A DNA stretch of 64,000 bases. Source: Dactylonectria macrodidyma (Eukaryota > Ascomycota > Sordariomycetes > Hypocreales > Nectriaceae). Shown one piece after another: positions 12,073 to 22,916 of this stretch. The notes under the pieces are model-generated. The model was not told where the DNA came from. It did not search any database and saw only the letters and a list, made by a program, of their open reading frames with translations. Positions within the stretch are counted from its first letter, which is position 1. The number at the start of each line of letters is the position of its first letter. The position numbers were made by a program, and so were the translations under genes. The DNA is taken from contig JAGMUV010000005.1 of assembly GCA_020744425.1 (NCBI GenBank), positions 2,418,001 to 2,482,000 on the forward strand, given 5' to 3'.

Positions 12073-14029
12073 TCACGGGCCATCCACCTTTTTCGCTGGA
12101 TATGCCTTGGAGCCAGACGGAAGGTCAAAGACTTTACCAGGATTCATAATCCATCTGAAAATGGTGTTAACAGCTTCTATGGCCAGGTGAAGTGATATCA
12201 TGCACTTACTTGGGGTCTAACGCGTGTTTCACTCCCTTCATTACGTCAATGGTGTTGGGTCCCAGCTCGTCCACCAGGCATTGCTGTCATGATTAGCGTT
12301 CCATCGTAGCGTGTACGGTGATGTAAAGATCATAGGCCTACCATTTTCCCCATTCCAATAGCATGCTCGCCTGAAACAGTCCCTTCCATCTCCAAAGCGC
12401 GTGCCATCATGTTCTGGACAGCCCCCTTTACGGCAGATTGTTGTGCTGAGTTAGGGTCGTACATCAATGCCTCATGAAAATTTCCATCCCCGACGTGGCC
12501 AACGATGCTCGTGAAGACGCCAAGTTTCTCGCCCTCACATTTAGAGCTTTGGATGATTTCAGCAAGCCTCGAGATTGGTACTGCAACATCAGTAGACCAA
12601 ATAGAGTGTCCTTCTGGCTTGATCGATGTCATAGTCCATAGAGCTTCCTTTCTCGCAGCCCAAAGGTTAGTCTCCTCCTCTTTATTCTTGGCTATGACAA
12701 ATTTCTTCGGCTTCGAAACTGAGATCAAGTCCCTTACTTGTGAGATATCATGGTGCACGGCGCCTTTAGAAGGTCCTGAGAACTTTAGGAATAGAGCGGG
12801 AAGTTCATCCCATCCCATTCGTCGTACCTGCTCACTCCCATATTCGTTAACGATTTTCATCTGCACATCGTCCATCAACTCCATTGCTGCCAGTTGAACA
12901 CCAGAACGTATTAGTCTAGAAGCAGCTTTCGCAGCATCGGCGATCGTGTCGAACGAAACGACAGCGACGCTTGTCTCTTTGGGAATTACTGCCAGCTTGA
13001 GTGTGACCTCAGTAACGATTCCTAGAGTCCCTTCCGACCCTACAAAGAGGGACGTTAAGTTATACCCAGCAGAAGTCTTTCGAGGACGTCTCCTCGTCTT
13101 AATAACCTGGCCATCAGCGAGGACCACTGTAACGTTAATAACCCAATCCTTCATAGTTCCATATCTGAAGGCGTTTGTCCCACTACAGTTAGTTGAGACC
13201 ATGCCACCGATGGTTGCAGTTGGAGATGGATCTAAAGGTAAGAAGAGATTTTCTTCTTGGGTCTTCCTGTTGAGATCCATCCAATTCACACCAGGCTGTA
13301 CGACGACATCCATGTCGTCCGGGTGGAAAGCAACAATCTTATCCATATACCGAAGGTCGAAAACGATGCCTCCGTAGGGAGAGGCGAAGTTGCCTTCTAC
13401 AGATGACCCAGCCCCATAAGGAACTAGACGTTGTTAACGCTTGACCCCCATCAGAGTAGCGACGAGTTTGACCTGTTTACCTATTGGAACACGATACCGA
13501 TGGCAGATCTGGGCAGCAATCGAAACTTGATCGGTGCTTGTGGGGTAAACTACCGCTACAGCACGGCCTGTCGTGTTGACGCTGGACCAGTCGGAGAATC
13601 CATGTGCTTCGATGTCGTCTTCATCATAGCTTACGGCGTCCACGCCAAGGGCAATTTCGATCTCTTTCGCTGCCTGCATGTATGTCAATCAATATGATAT
13701 TCGGAGACGAAATGAAAAAATATAGGCAAAGCCCTGACCTTGAGCATGCCGTGCTTCTCAGCATACTGGATTGTAGGTAATTTTTCTGACGTGGGTGTAG
13801 AGGCACGATCGTAGCCGAGGCCGAACCCGAGGGCTGTACCACAAGCTGCCAATGTCAACGATGCATAGATCCACCGCGAGTTTATAGTGAGTCTTGTCGT
13901 GTTAGTTGCGACGGAATAATACTGGTGCGTCGCTCTTCGTCTGCACCAAGGCTCTGGCTCTGCTCGCCAAACGGGAGAAATGAGGCGACGCTGGACCTGC
14001 AGCGACCGGAGAGGACGACCAAGAAGCAT
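12073..14029 (-). CDS. D-lactate dehydrogenase (cytochrome), mitochondrial FAD enzyme
   Basis: Oxidises D-lactate (or a related D-2-hydroxyacid) to the 2-oxoacid, passing electrons to cytochrome c. Five exons (13739-14029, 13481-13673, 12342-13423, 12210-12283, 12073-12154) join to 573 residues. The N-terminus is Arg-rich with a following hydrophobic helix (WIYASLTLAACGTALGFGLG), as in inner-membrane DLD proteins. FAD-binding type 4 signatures are PYGAGSSVEGN, the ATIGGMVSTNCSGTNAFRYG region and FVGSEGTLGIVTEV. The C-terminal cap domain has HVGDGNFHEAL and GEHAIGMGK, which hold the active-site and metal ligands in the family. Its neighbour is an aspartate-aminotransferase-like gene, transcribed divergently. 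Substrate within the D-2-hydroxyacid group cannot be fixed from sequence. Confidence 0.93.
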
Positions 14030-14764
14030 GACGTTCAGACGTGACTAGGCGCTGTCGACTGACTGTCAAGAAGAGCAAGTCTGCAGTCGAGATCTCAGCT
14101 CGTCGTACTCCCTACCGAAGCACCGCGCAACTTATCTGGAAAGCCGGAGCGAGTACTGAAGGCCGAGTCTCCATTTCGGATATCCAGTCGGATGTGGCCC
14201 CTGTTTGCGGGAGGATTAATTAATGCCAAGTAAGTGGCGTTTCATCATAGCCCTCCCTGATGACGGCTTATCTAGGCTTAAGCGGCCGGCGGCTTCCAGA
14301 TTGTTTTGGTGGTTAATTTAAGCGACCGGCTATTTCTGTTCCCTGGTCGGACCATTCTTTAGGCCGTCGGTAATAGTCATCGACGCGCTGTGTTAGATGC
14401 TCGGCAAACCACTGTCGGTAAGAGTTCCAATGTATGAAGTCGTCTCCACCATTATCGCATGCCGAGTTTGCGTTGATGGCTTTTTATAGTAGTGAGTCGG
14501 ATTTGAGAGTTCACTTGCTATCTGCTCAATCCGGATTGGATCAATGTCTCTGACTCGAGGTGCCGGATTTGAGCCGTCCTGCTCTAAGAGCTTCGGCCCA
14601 GTTCATTTTAGTATCCGTTGGTGTAGCTAGATAAAACGGTCGAATTATGACACTTTTTTTTTTTAAAATAAAACAAATTGGCCGATATTGCCCCGGGTGT
14701 GCTTGCTCTCTTACGTCTTGAAAATAAATGAAACAACATCGGATACCTACCGTCTACCTGCTCA
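14030..14764. promoter_or_regulatory. Intergenic promoter region (D-LDH / aminotransferase)
   Basis: 735 bp between divergent genes. It contains a T/A homopolymer run near 14652-14672 and GGCCGGCGGC-rich sequence near 14281. No other structure is seen. Confidence 0.4.
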
Positions 14765-16110
14765 ATGGCTCTCAACGAGGACAATACTTCCCAATCATCG
14801 CGATTCTCTAAGCTGCGGCCTGCCCAGCCTGGAGGTCCGTTTGCCTTGGAAGCTGATTTCCGTGCTGATACAGACCCTCGGAAAGTAAATCTGATTATCG
14901 GCGCCTATAGAGATGATTCGGCACAGCCGTGGCAGCTGACGTCGGTCACCCAGGTATGCTTGACTCGCTCTTCAATGAGGCCATTGAGTATGCTTTTCTA
15001 TTGAAAATCGCTGACGAGTACCAACAGGCCAAGAAGCAACTCAACGTCGAAAGCTGTTTTCATGAATATTTGCCGCTACGAGGAAGTTCCAAATTCCTTG
15101 AAGGTGCAAGGCTTGTTCTCTTTGGCCCGGAACGGCTTCAAAAAGATGGGCAATCAATTGCTTCCATTCAGACAGTGTCGGGAACCGGAGCCAACAGCCT
15201 AATTGCCATGTTCCTACATCGGCACCTCCACCGCGCTAACGTTTGGCTTCCAGATCCCACGTGGGTCAATCACGTCGATATCTGGAAGATCAACGCACCT
15301 GGAGTTGGCTTGCGCTGGTACCCATACTATGACGAGGCAAATCGGTGTTTCGACTTCGATGCCATGCTGCAGACGTTATATTGCCATGCCCAGGAACATG
15401 ACGTCATCCTCCTTCATGCCTGTGCACACAATCCCACCGGTATGGACCCTACAAAGGAGCAATGGAGAGGGTTAGCTCGTCTCTGTGAAGAAAAGAAGCT
15501 TTTTGTGGTGTTTGACTCGGCCTACCAGGGCTTCGCTTCGGGAGATTTAGATCATGATGCTTGGGCTGTGAGACATTTCTCTTCTTACCCGACTATCGAG
15601 CTTGCCGTCTGTCAATCGTTTTCCAAAAACCTGGGTTTATATGGGGAGCGAACCGGGGCACTTCACGTCCTGGTGTCTCGAGCCGCATCGCATCCGATCC
15701 CCCTTGCCCCTATTGTTCAAGATAACCTTGTTGACCTTCATCGAGCGTCCGTTTCCATGGCACCGCTATTCGGCAGCCTCGTGGCAACACGGGTTTTGGG
15801 AAGCTCGGATCTTCGATCAATGTGGAAGGGAGATCTTTTGGTTATGAGCGGACGCATCAAAGCCATGCGAACGGCACTTTATGAGGAACTGGTGCGATTG
15901 CAGACACCAGGGAGTTGGAAGCATATTGTTGAGCAGACAGGCATGTTCTCCTACACAGGGTTGACCAAGGACCAAGTCAGCCTTCTGCAGAGTGAACATC
16001 ACGTCTACATGCTTCCTTCTGGGCGAGCTTCGATATGTGGCTTGACAAATGCAAATGTTTTGCACACCGCGCAGGCTATTCACGACGTTGTTGTACGGCT
16101 TCCTGCATGA
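14765..16110 (+). CDS. Aspartate aminotransferase-like enzyme (class I, PLP)
   Basis: Likely transfers an amino group between aspartate (or a related amino acid) and 2-oxoglutarate, using pyridoxal phosphate. Exons 14765-14953 and 15028-16110, separated by a 74-nt GTATGC...CAACAG intron, give 423 residues, the normal size. Family landmarks in order are ADTDPRKVNLIIGAYRDD, CFHEYLPLRG, SGTGANSL, DPTWVNH, HACAHNPTG, and SFSKNLGLYGER with the PLP-binding lysine. Some usually fixed residues differ (for example LIIGAY instead of LGVGAY), so it may be a paralogue with altered substrate. No mitochondrial presequence is apparent, so a cytosolic location is likely. It follows the proline pair and D-LDH, consistent with a loose carbon/nitrogen catabolism neighbourhood. 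Confidence 0.9.
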
Positions 16111-16807
16111 TGCATGAATTAATAGTCTAGGCATGCTACTAGATGGGGATGGGGGCTCTGTAGATACCAGTTTCTAGAAGTATCCAGTACCTATATACAT
16201 CTCCTTTTCGATGAGGCTTGTTAATGTACACCTAGGAGGCGAAGGAAACAGGCCAAGCTCATACCTTCCTAGTGATCTATTCTGGCGTGGGTAGTTCAAT
16301 GCTCGCGCTGAGTGCTTTCCAGATAGTTAAGTGACAACTTGGGGGGTGGCATGCTATATTTATCGGAAGCCTTGCGAGTTCTTGAAAACCTGTCCCAACC
16401 TTCCTTTGGGAGGAGTTAGATGCCACCTGTAGATTTCCCCTACCCCCCCCCCTCAACAAAAAAAAAAGAAAGGAAAAAGAAAAAAGAAACCAAATTTCTT
16501 CTTATGCCATCTTTTTGTATCGCATTCAATCGTATATTACAAAGGAAATCATAGAAAAGCTCTTAGTTTCTAACTATTTTATATGAAAAGGAAGGTCTTA
16601 ACATAGATAACATGACTGCTAGGAAATAGGGGATATTGTGCTGGCTAGAGCACGCAGCGGCGGTTGCCTGTGATGAATATCACGACTGCCTTGCAGAGAG
16701 GTTCAGTTGCCTAGAGAATATAATCCGTTTGATCGAATAAATCTCATAATGTCTTGTGTAATATTTAGTAACTAGGATTTTCAGTGTCATAAGTATTTTT
16801 AGGACCA
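16111..16807. other. Intergenic, low-complexity tract
   Basis: 697 bp between two convergent genes. It includes a C homopolymer followed by a purine-rich A/G tract at about 16440-16492. AT-rich otherwise, with no gene seen. Confidence 0.5.
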
Positions 16808-17994
16808 CTAGACCTCCAAACCAAGCAGCCATCCCAATCCAGCGACAGCATCCTGAACAAGCTTAGCACTAGCGCTATGTGCCGGATAGTTGTACCAGAA
16901 GATATGAGGTAGTCCCTGGTATACCACCGCCCTCGTTTTGACTCCATTCTCAAGCCGCAGCTCCCTTTCGTAAATCAAGGCCTCGTCCCTCAGTAAATCC
17001 GCTCCGCAGATTTGAAAGAAGGTCGGGGGCAAGTCCTTGTGACCTGTTGGCCAGAGCAGCGGACTCCAGAGTGGGGAGGTAAAGTCCGGTTCGACCGCCA
17101 TGTCATACAGCTCCGTCGACTTTGAGGTAAGCGTCATGCCATCCCTAAGCGCGTCTCGGCTGCGGTAGAAGGGCTTGTATCTCTCTATCAGTGCCTGCGG
17201 GGGGAGGGCTGGGGGCACGCTGTGATAAAGGCCAGTAATCGGGGGACTTAACCCTTCGTCTCGAGCTCTGTGGGCTAGTGGGATACTGATGTGCGAACCG
17301 GCCGAAGTTCCTCCAAAGATGAAGCCACGAGTGAGATCCACTGTCAACGTAGACGCATTTGCGATGATCTGTTAATTGCATGGTTAGATAGCGGCACCAG
17401 ATAGGATGAAAGGGGGTCACTTGGTACTCGCCCACTGCAATGCATCCCAGCAGTCCTCGTAAGCAACCGGAAACTTGACTTCGGGAGACAGGCGATACTC
17501 CAGGCTGATGGCAACACAGCCATATGACTGAACCACTTCAATACAGGTAGGCGTCTCCATCTCAGCGTTGCCTAGGATGAAGCCACCCCCATGAATGAGC
17601 ACAACCAGTGGTCGCCGATCCTCCGGCTGAGTATTCTCGGGGCGATAGACAAGTGCGCGGACCTTGTATCCATCCTGCACGGGGATGAAGATCTGCTCCT
17701 CGGAAACCTTGCCTGCAAATTGAGTGCGAATCTCGTCAGCATCTTGCTTGAAAAGAGCGGCGTATCTGGCTCGCTTTTCCGAAAGACTGAGGATGCTGCT
17801 GTCGCCCGTAAATCTAGGCTTCACGCCGCTATCGATCATCTACGCGACCGTCAACAGTGCCTCCCACAAAACGTGAATATCTCCTTGCGCAGCCCGAGAA
17901 TCTGCTGAGTACCGACCTCCTGTAATTCTTTGTCCGGGGTGGCAGCGAGGTGCCATGTTTCAGGGTTGTCAATTGCAAAGACTTGAGCCGCCAT
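16808..17994 (-). CDS. Alpha/beta-hydrolase fold-3 esterase (HSL family)
   Basis: A probable cytosolic carboxylesterase. Exons 17917-17994, 17432-17839 and 16808-17368 give 348 residues. Family motifs are LVVLIHGGGFILG (oxyanion hole HGGG), GTSAGSH with the nucleophilic serine (G-x-S-x-G), a DLLRDEALIY segment with the expected acid, and the GLPHIFWYNYP segment with the catalytic histidine. The first intron (17840-17916, GTCGGT...GCGTAG) joins ATPDKELQE to MIDSGVKPRF. The second intron (17369-17431) only keeps frame if the donor is GC (TGG|GCGAGT) with a TAACAG acceptor. That gives the family-like LQWIIANASTLTVDLTRGF, while no GT donor nearby restores the frame. It lies upstream of, and divergent from, a Zn2Cys6 regulator, and near a DUF1479 gene and a transporter. 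Confidence 0.87.
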
Positions 17995-18571
17995 GGTCCC
18001 TTGATTTAGCCTGTGAAGAGGCGGCACCAGGTGTCACAAGTGAGGATGAGAGTTGCTGTATATGTGCCCCGTTTGGGTCTTGAGCCTGTGGCCTGTTTGC
18101 ATTTGTTGCGCCCGGATCTCTCTTTCCTTTCCTCTTCGGCTCCCTCTCTCTCGTTTTCAAGCACAGATAAGAAACCCAAAAACAAGTCATGTTGACAAAC
18201 TTTACCGTCTGTCTCGCCTAGTTCATCTCCGTGGCCGGCAAATTGAGTACCCCGCCGCCAGTAGCTGCGGTTCTTAGCAAAATACCACTATTCCTGACCA
18301 GGCCATGGGCCTACTACCTACGGTGAAACACAAAGAGCGGCCACAGGAGCGGGGGTCGGCTGTAGAGAACGAGAGCGGCTATAGAGAGTGGGGGTCGGCT
18401 AAGTGACCTGAGAGCCTCTCCCTCTCTCGGCTATTTGAGGCTCACCCGCCTAAAGATTCACCATGGTTTCCTCCTTCAACAGCCCCAACAATGCAACCAT
18501 AGGTAATACCCTCGTCAGCATTGGAAGAACAGCCCCTCCACTTCAGTCACGATTAGCCGGCAACCCTTGCC
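17995..18571. promoter_or_regulatory. Divergent promoter, esterase / Zn2Cys6 regulator, with CGGCT repeats
   Basis: 577 bp between the esterase and regulator starts. CGGCT occurs at 18357, 18376, 18396 and 18428, two copies being followed by the near-identical RTAGAGA. The spacing is about 19-20 bp for the first three. CGG triplets are typical half-sites of Zn2Cys6 proteins, so autoregulation is possible but not shown. Confidence 0.45.
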
Positions 18572-20455
18572 ATGGCCTCGCTCAGCTCAGTCTCAAGTCC
18601 TGCGCCGTCGGCGGCAGGCCGTTGCTCGCCAACGGTCTCACAAGCCCCCCTATTCCCTAGTTCAGCAAGTCCAGCGAGCCGATCCTCATCCACCAGGGAG
18701 CCGAGTAGAGCCACGCGGACCCGTACTGGATGCCGAATGTGTCGGGAGAAGAAAGTCAAGTGTGATGAAGCACAGCCTCGGTGCCAGCGATGCGTTCGGT
18801 TGGGTCGGGAGTGCGACTATACTCAGCTCCTACGGAAAAAGTACACCAGGCGCACAACAGCAAGGACCACTACTTCTGATGTCTCTGAGCTAGCCCAAGA
18901 TGACAACGGCCCGACCGAGCTATCGCAAACATCTTCCGCTGATCCAGGTGCATATCCGCCTTGGCCCCATGGGTCTGGGGGTGATAGCCGCAACGTCGAG
19001 GGCCGGGCCATGTCTGGACTGGACCTGTCCGACTCCCATCCAGGCCAAGACGCGCCTACTTTGTCTGACTTGGGAACCACCGTAGACGTGTCGCCGGAAT
19101 GTGCGTCAATCTTATCCCCATTCGACTACTTGGCAATTCAGTGCTTCCGCTCGGTCCTTCCAGAGGAAGGGGACACCAAAGACCCTGAGTACAGCGGGCC
19201 AAGCATGGTTTGGATGCTGGCGCGCAAGAGCCCCGTGGTACTGCATATGGTCTGCGCCGTGGGCGGCCAAAAGTGGTGCGAACAGAACGCGTCCTCTCGA
19301 GAGGCTTGTGCTAGAAAGATGGAGGCGATAGAGCACTACGGAGCTGGACTGCGGCTTCTCGTTACAGTCACCGAGACCACCAATGACACGACGCATCTTG
19401 ACTCTATCCTGGCCACTCTCTGGCTCATGATCCTGTACGAGCTCAAGTTCGGCGACGGCTGTGGGGTCAACACGCACCTTCAAGGCGTTGCATCCATGAT
19501 TCAGGGTCGACTATACCCCATCCAATCGGAATTCGATCTGGCCGAGTTATCCGCCGACGGGGCTGAAGAAGACGTCTACCTCCAGCTATCTCCTACAGCG
19601 GAAAACGAGCGTCTTTCTCCCGTCTCGTGTAAGATCATCGTTTGGATGGCATTGCTGGATGGCGGAGCAGTAATCAACGGCTTCGGGGGAGCCTTTAACC
19701 ATCTCCTCGAGCAGGTTATTCCCGGGATATCCAAAAACCCAGCCCGATCCCGCCTCAAGTGTCTGCGTGCTCTCCAGCGACGCTCGAGTCTCGTTAACCA
19801 TCAAGTCTGGGGTCCGTCGTATCCCCAGCACCATCTAATAGATGACATGCAGAACATCCAAACAGCTTGTTTCTATGCTGAGGCGGGCCAATTGAGGTTT
19901 TTGCTGGGCAAGCTTGCTGCCACTGAATATCTCATCGGCAGCCCCGATCAGGACGGCAGAAAGTCAGTTGCACATGAGACTCGCCTTGTTGGGGCGAGGT
20001 ATTACGAGTTAATACACATGGCAAACCAATTGAAGCTGCCAGATCCTAAATCGCAGAGGCAATTTGTAGTCATGTTGCGTTTCATTGTTCCATTCTACCA
20101 CGCTGTTGTGCTCTGCTTTCTCCGCATCATCAACGGGCCCGCGCCTCTGACATTGAAGCAACGAGAGGCTCTGAAGCAAATCATGTCCCTAGCTTTCAAA
20201 ATCTTGAGAGATCAAGGCCAGAAAGCTACTACGCGTATAGCCTGGCCGCTCTTCGTAGCCGCGCTCGAGTCCGACGATATCGTTCATCGGACCTGGATTC
20301 TGGAGCGGTATGACCAGCTCATGCATCGAGGTGAAAACTATCGACGGGCCCGACAAGCTCTTCACATTGCCTTCAAGGAGCAGGGGCTGGACGAAAGAGA
20401 GATTGCGTATTCAGACCTCTTTCGTCGGGACGACGTTGAACTATTTATTATCTGA
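18572..20455 (+). CDS. Zn(II)2Cys6 fungal transcription factor
   Basis: A single-exon gene of 627 residues. The N-terminal 50 residues are Ser/Pro-rich. The binuclear zinc cluster uses Cys54, 57, 64, 71, 74 and 81 (C-x2-C-x6-C-x6-C-x2-C-x6-C) with the basic stretch REKKVK, which contacts CGG triplets in the family. From about residue 170 the sequence is the helical fungal-specific TF_2 type (PEYSGPSMVWMLARKSPVVLHMVCAVGG), used for activation and effector sensing. The protein should act in the nucleus, probably on neighbouring genes: an esterase upstream on the opposite strand, and a DUF1479 gene plus transporter downstream. The start at 18572 is the first ATG of the long frame. The target metabolite is unknown. 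Confidence 0.93.
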   Translation: MASLSSVSSPAPSAAGRCSPTVSQAPLFPSSASPASRSSSTREPSRATRTRTGCRMCREKKVKCDEAQPRCQRCVRLGRECDYTQLLRKKYTRRTTARTTTSDVSELAQDDNGPTELSQTSSADPGAYPPWPHGSGGDSRNVEGRAMSGLDLSDSHPGQDAPTLSDLGTTVDVSPECASILSPFDYLAIQCFRSVLPEEGDTKDPEYSGPSMVWMLARKSPVVLHMVCAVGGQKWCEQNASSREACARKMEAIEHYGAGLRLLVTVTETTNDTTHLDSILATLWLMILYELKFGDGCGVNTHLQGVASMIQGRLYPIQSEFDLAELSADGAEEDVYLQLSPTAENERLSPVSCKIIVWMALLDGGAVINGFGGAFNHLLEQVIPGISKNPARSRLKCLRALQRRSSLVNHQVWGPSYPQHHLIDDMQNIQTACFYAEAGQLRFLLGKLAATEYLIGSPDQDGRKSVAHETRLVGARYYELIHMANQLKLPDPKSQRQFVVMLRFIVPFYHAVVLCFLRIINGPAPLTLKQREALKQIMSLAFKILRDQGQKATTRIAWPLFVAALESDDIVHRTWILERYDQLMHRGENYRRARQALHIAFKEQGLDEREIAYSDLFRRDDVELFII

Positions 20456-20590
20456 TTATGCGCCGAAGGCTCCTACTTTCCCGGCTAGAAATGAGTAGTC
20501 ACTTGCTCGGTATGGGGTGGTGCATGGCTGGGACTTTTGTTCCAACTCATACACGCCCAGATTCGTTTCAAATGCCAATTTAACCCTTGC

Positions 20591-22127
20591 TCATAACCCT
20601 AACTTGGTATTCGCCATCTCTCGTACCGCTCTCTGGCCATCCGTCAATCCTCCCTCGTCCATGTCGAGTCTCTCCAGGCCCATGGCCTGAAGACCTGCTT
20701 TGCTGAGTACGTTTTCCACCTTGGCGCCGCAGTCATCGTGCTGATGCTCCCTCTCCCATGAGCCGTGCGATCTGGTGAAATCGGCTGGAACGTCTCCCTT
20801 TTCAAAGGCTTCTCTCGTGGCTATGAGCGAACCAATATTATAGGGAGTTAGAGGATTGCACGCATTGTATGATACGCTGGAGTCGGCTTGTCCTGGGTTC
20901 GTTGGGTCTACGCCGTGAACCAAGTCGCAATGCCAAAAGACATAATCTCCTGGACGGACCGGTGGAATTCCAACGATAGCCCGGTTAATGTCGAGATCTG
21001 GATGGTGCTCAACCGTGGGGAAGAACTGTGTTTTGCCTGGAGTAGACCCGGGGAATGTGGCCAGCGAGTCACAGAACTGCCCCGTGTGGAAAAGGGGCCG
21101 CAACATAATGTATGCCACCGACAGTTTTAAGCTGGGCAACACGCGCAGAGTTCCCTCGCCAGTATTGGTGTGGGACAGCGATAGCCAGCCTTGAAGGCTT
21201 CTCCAGACTGAACACGATGTTCCTGTCTGATAGAGGTCACTCTTAGCCTCAACTCGATGATCTGCCAACCACCCGTCCCAATCTTGCCAGTTGCCTTCAA
21301 AGATGGCTCGATAGTTTTCGCGGTTTTCTTCATCTTCCCACCGTTCAATTGCACCGCTGTCAAGATGAGGTGCCAATGGGAACTGTCCGGGGTCGTCGCT
21401 TGGGTAGCGGATACGGATCCGATCGGGATATATGACCTGGCTGTCCAGGTCGATGGGAGTCGCGGGGTTGGATACATGCCACAGCCTGGATACGCATCTC
21501 ATAGCTCCAAGAACTGCGGGGTGCGTGCGCATTTCCATTTGCGCCTGAGTCCAGAAGACGTTCCACGCGGCTGGCTTCTGTTTGGGATGCCCACCCACAC
21601 CTGGGTGGCGCTGAGTGTAGTCCTTGAGGGAGCTCTCCCAACTGACAGCCTGATCCTCGCCGACAACGTTCCGAAGTATTACGCAACCGCGTTCGCGCAC
21701 CAAATTGGCAAAGTCTTCCGGAAGGACTCCACCTAGCAGCTAGTCGTAAGTATGACGTTTTGGGTATCTGGTGGAGGGAGATGTGAGACTGGCAGAGCCT
21801 CGGGGGCAAATCCGGGCCATTGAGGGGAGCAGGTTGCAAGCATACCATTTTGGCGGACCAGGTTGAAGTCAATCTCGGGGATCAAAGCTGGGCCGAGCTT
21901 TTCAATATGATCCACCTCGGTTTTGAGTACCTTGATAAGCCTGTTGTATGATTCAATCACTTTTTCCTTGTTCTCAGGCTTGACCAGCGACTGTTTGAGG
22001 GCAGCAAATCTTTGGTCTAGGATCTCACACCTGCGGGAAGATAGTCAGCAAGCGGTTGATAGTCAACAATGCAAGATAGACAGGCGCCGTACGTCGAATG
22101 GAGCTGTTCAGTAGCTAAGGAACCCAT
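20591..22127 (-). CDS. DUF1479 protein, 2-oxoglutarate/Fe(II) dioxygenase-like
   Basis: A probable cytosolic non-heme iron oxygenase of the DUF1479 (YbiU-like, PhyH-related) group; its reaction is unknown. Exons 22093-22127, 21846-22030 and 20591-21732 sum to 453 residues. Introns are GTACGG...CCGCAG and GTATGC...TGCTAG; the second acceptor restores the family-like GGVLPEDFANLVRERGCVILR. A cupin-type metal site is visible: HLDSGAIERW (His-x-Asp) and, later, FWHCDLVHGVDP with the distal histidine. The conserved YPDRIRIRYPSD segment precedes it. Start at 22127 opens MGSLATEQLHS. It is convergent with the Zn2Cys6 gene and divergent from an MFS transporter, the arrangement of a small catabolic gene group. 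Confidence 0.88.
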
Positions 22128-22916
22128 GTCTATCAGAGGATGGGTCTGTATTTTCTAAGAGATAACTTGACTGAAGACCGAGTTGCGATGTGAAAGAGGT
22201 CAAAACAGCACCAGAGCAAGGTTCGATAGCAAGGATAGCTTGACGGCAGCCGTAGCGTAACACTGATTTGTGTAAAGAGCATTCTCGCGAGCATCGCGTT
22301 TAAATACGCTTTGGGCCAGTTCAGCAAGCATCAACTAGACGACTGCTTTGGGCCGGACCATCTCTGGGTGCCATGAGCCAGCGTGACGTCAGTTCGGCAT
22401 GAGATGAAGGTTTAGCCGATCGCTTAATTCGCCAGATTGCTGGAATTAGACGACGGGCTAGATCACTTCATACCATAGGGACAGGGATGATCTAGCAGGC
22501 CTAACTTCTCCGCAACCTCATCGAATGCCCAGTCTGGGGAAGTCCCGCAGATAACGAATACTTGCCTTGAAGCCGGTGGCTCGCTTTCCTCGCAGTGGAA
22601 GGGCTAGGTCTCTATCGGATAGTTTCCGTAGCGGATGCCTTCCCTATATCCTGCCCATGGCGTAGGCTGACACTTATCTAGTCCAGTCGGTAAGCGGGTG
22701 GCCAAAGAACGGAGCTGCCAATCTCCAACCAGACTCACTAGAACGCTGTCGATAGACGAGACAGTATTATCTATCGCAAGAATCGGAAAGGATATAAACT
22801 CCCACATTTCCCCTTCTAGACGCATCATTGGCAAACGAACATCTCTCCATCAGCACGATCCGGGGCTCATCTCTACTTTTTAGTTCTTGTACTACTCCCC
22901 TCGCCAATTCACCACG
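22128..22916. promoter_or_regulatory. Bidirectional promoter, DUF1479 / MFS transporter
   Basis: 789 bp between two divergent start codons. No repeat or RNA gene is visible. Co-expression of the two genes is plausible from the geometry alone. Confidence 0.45.
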
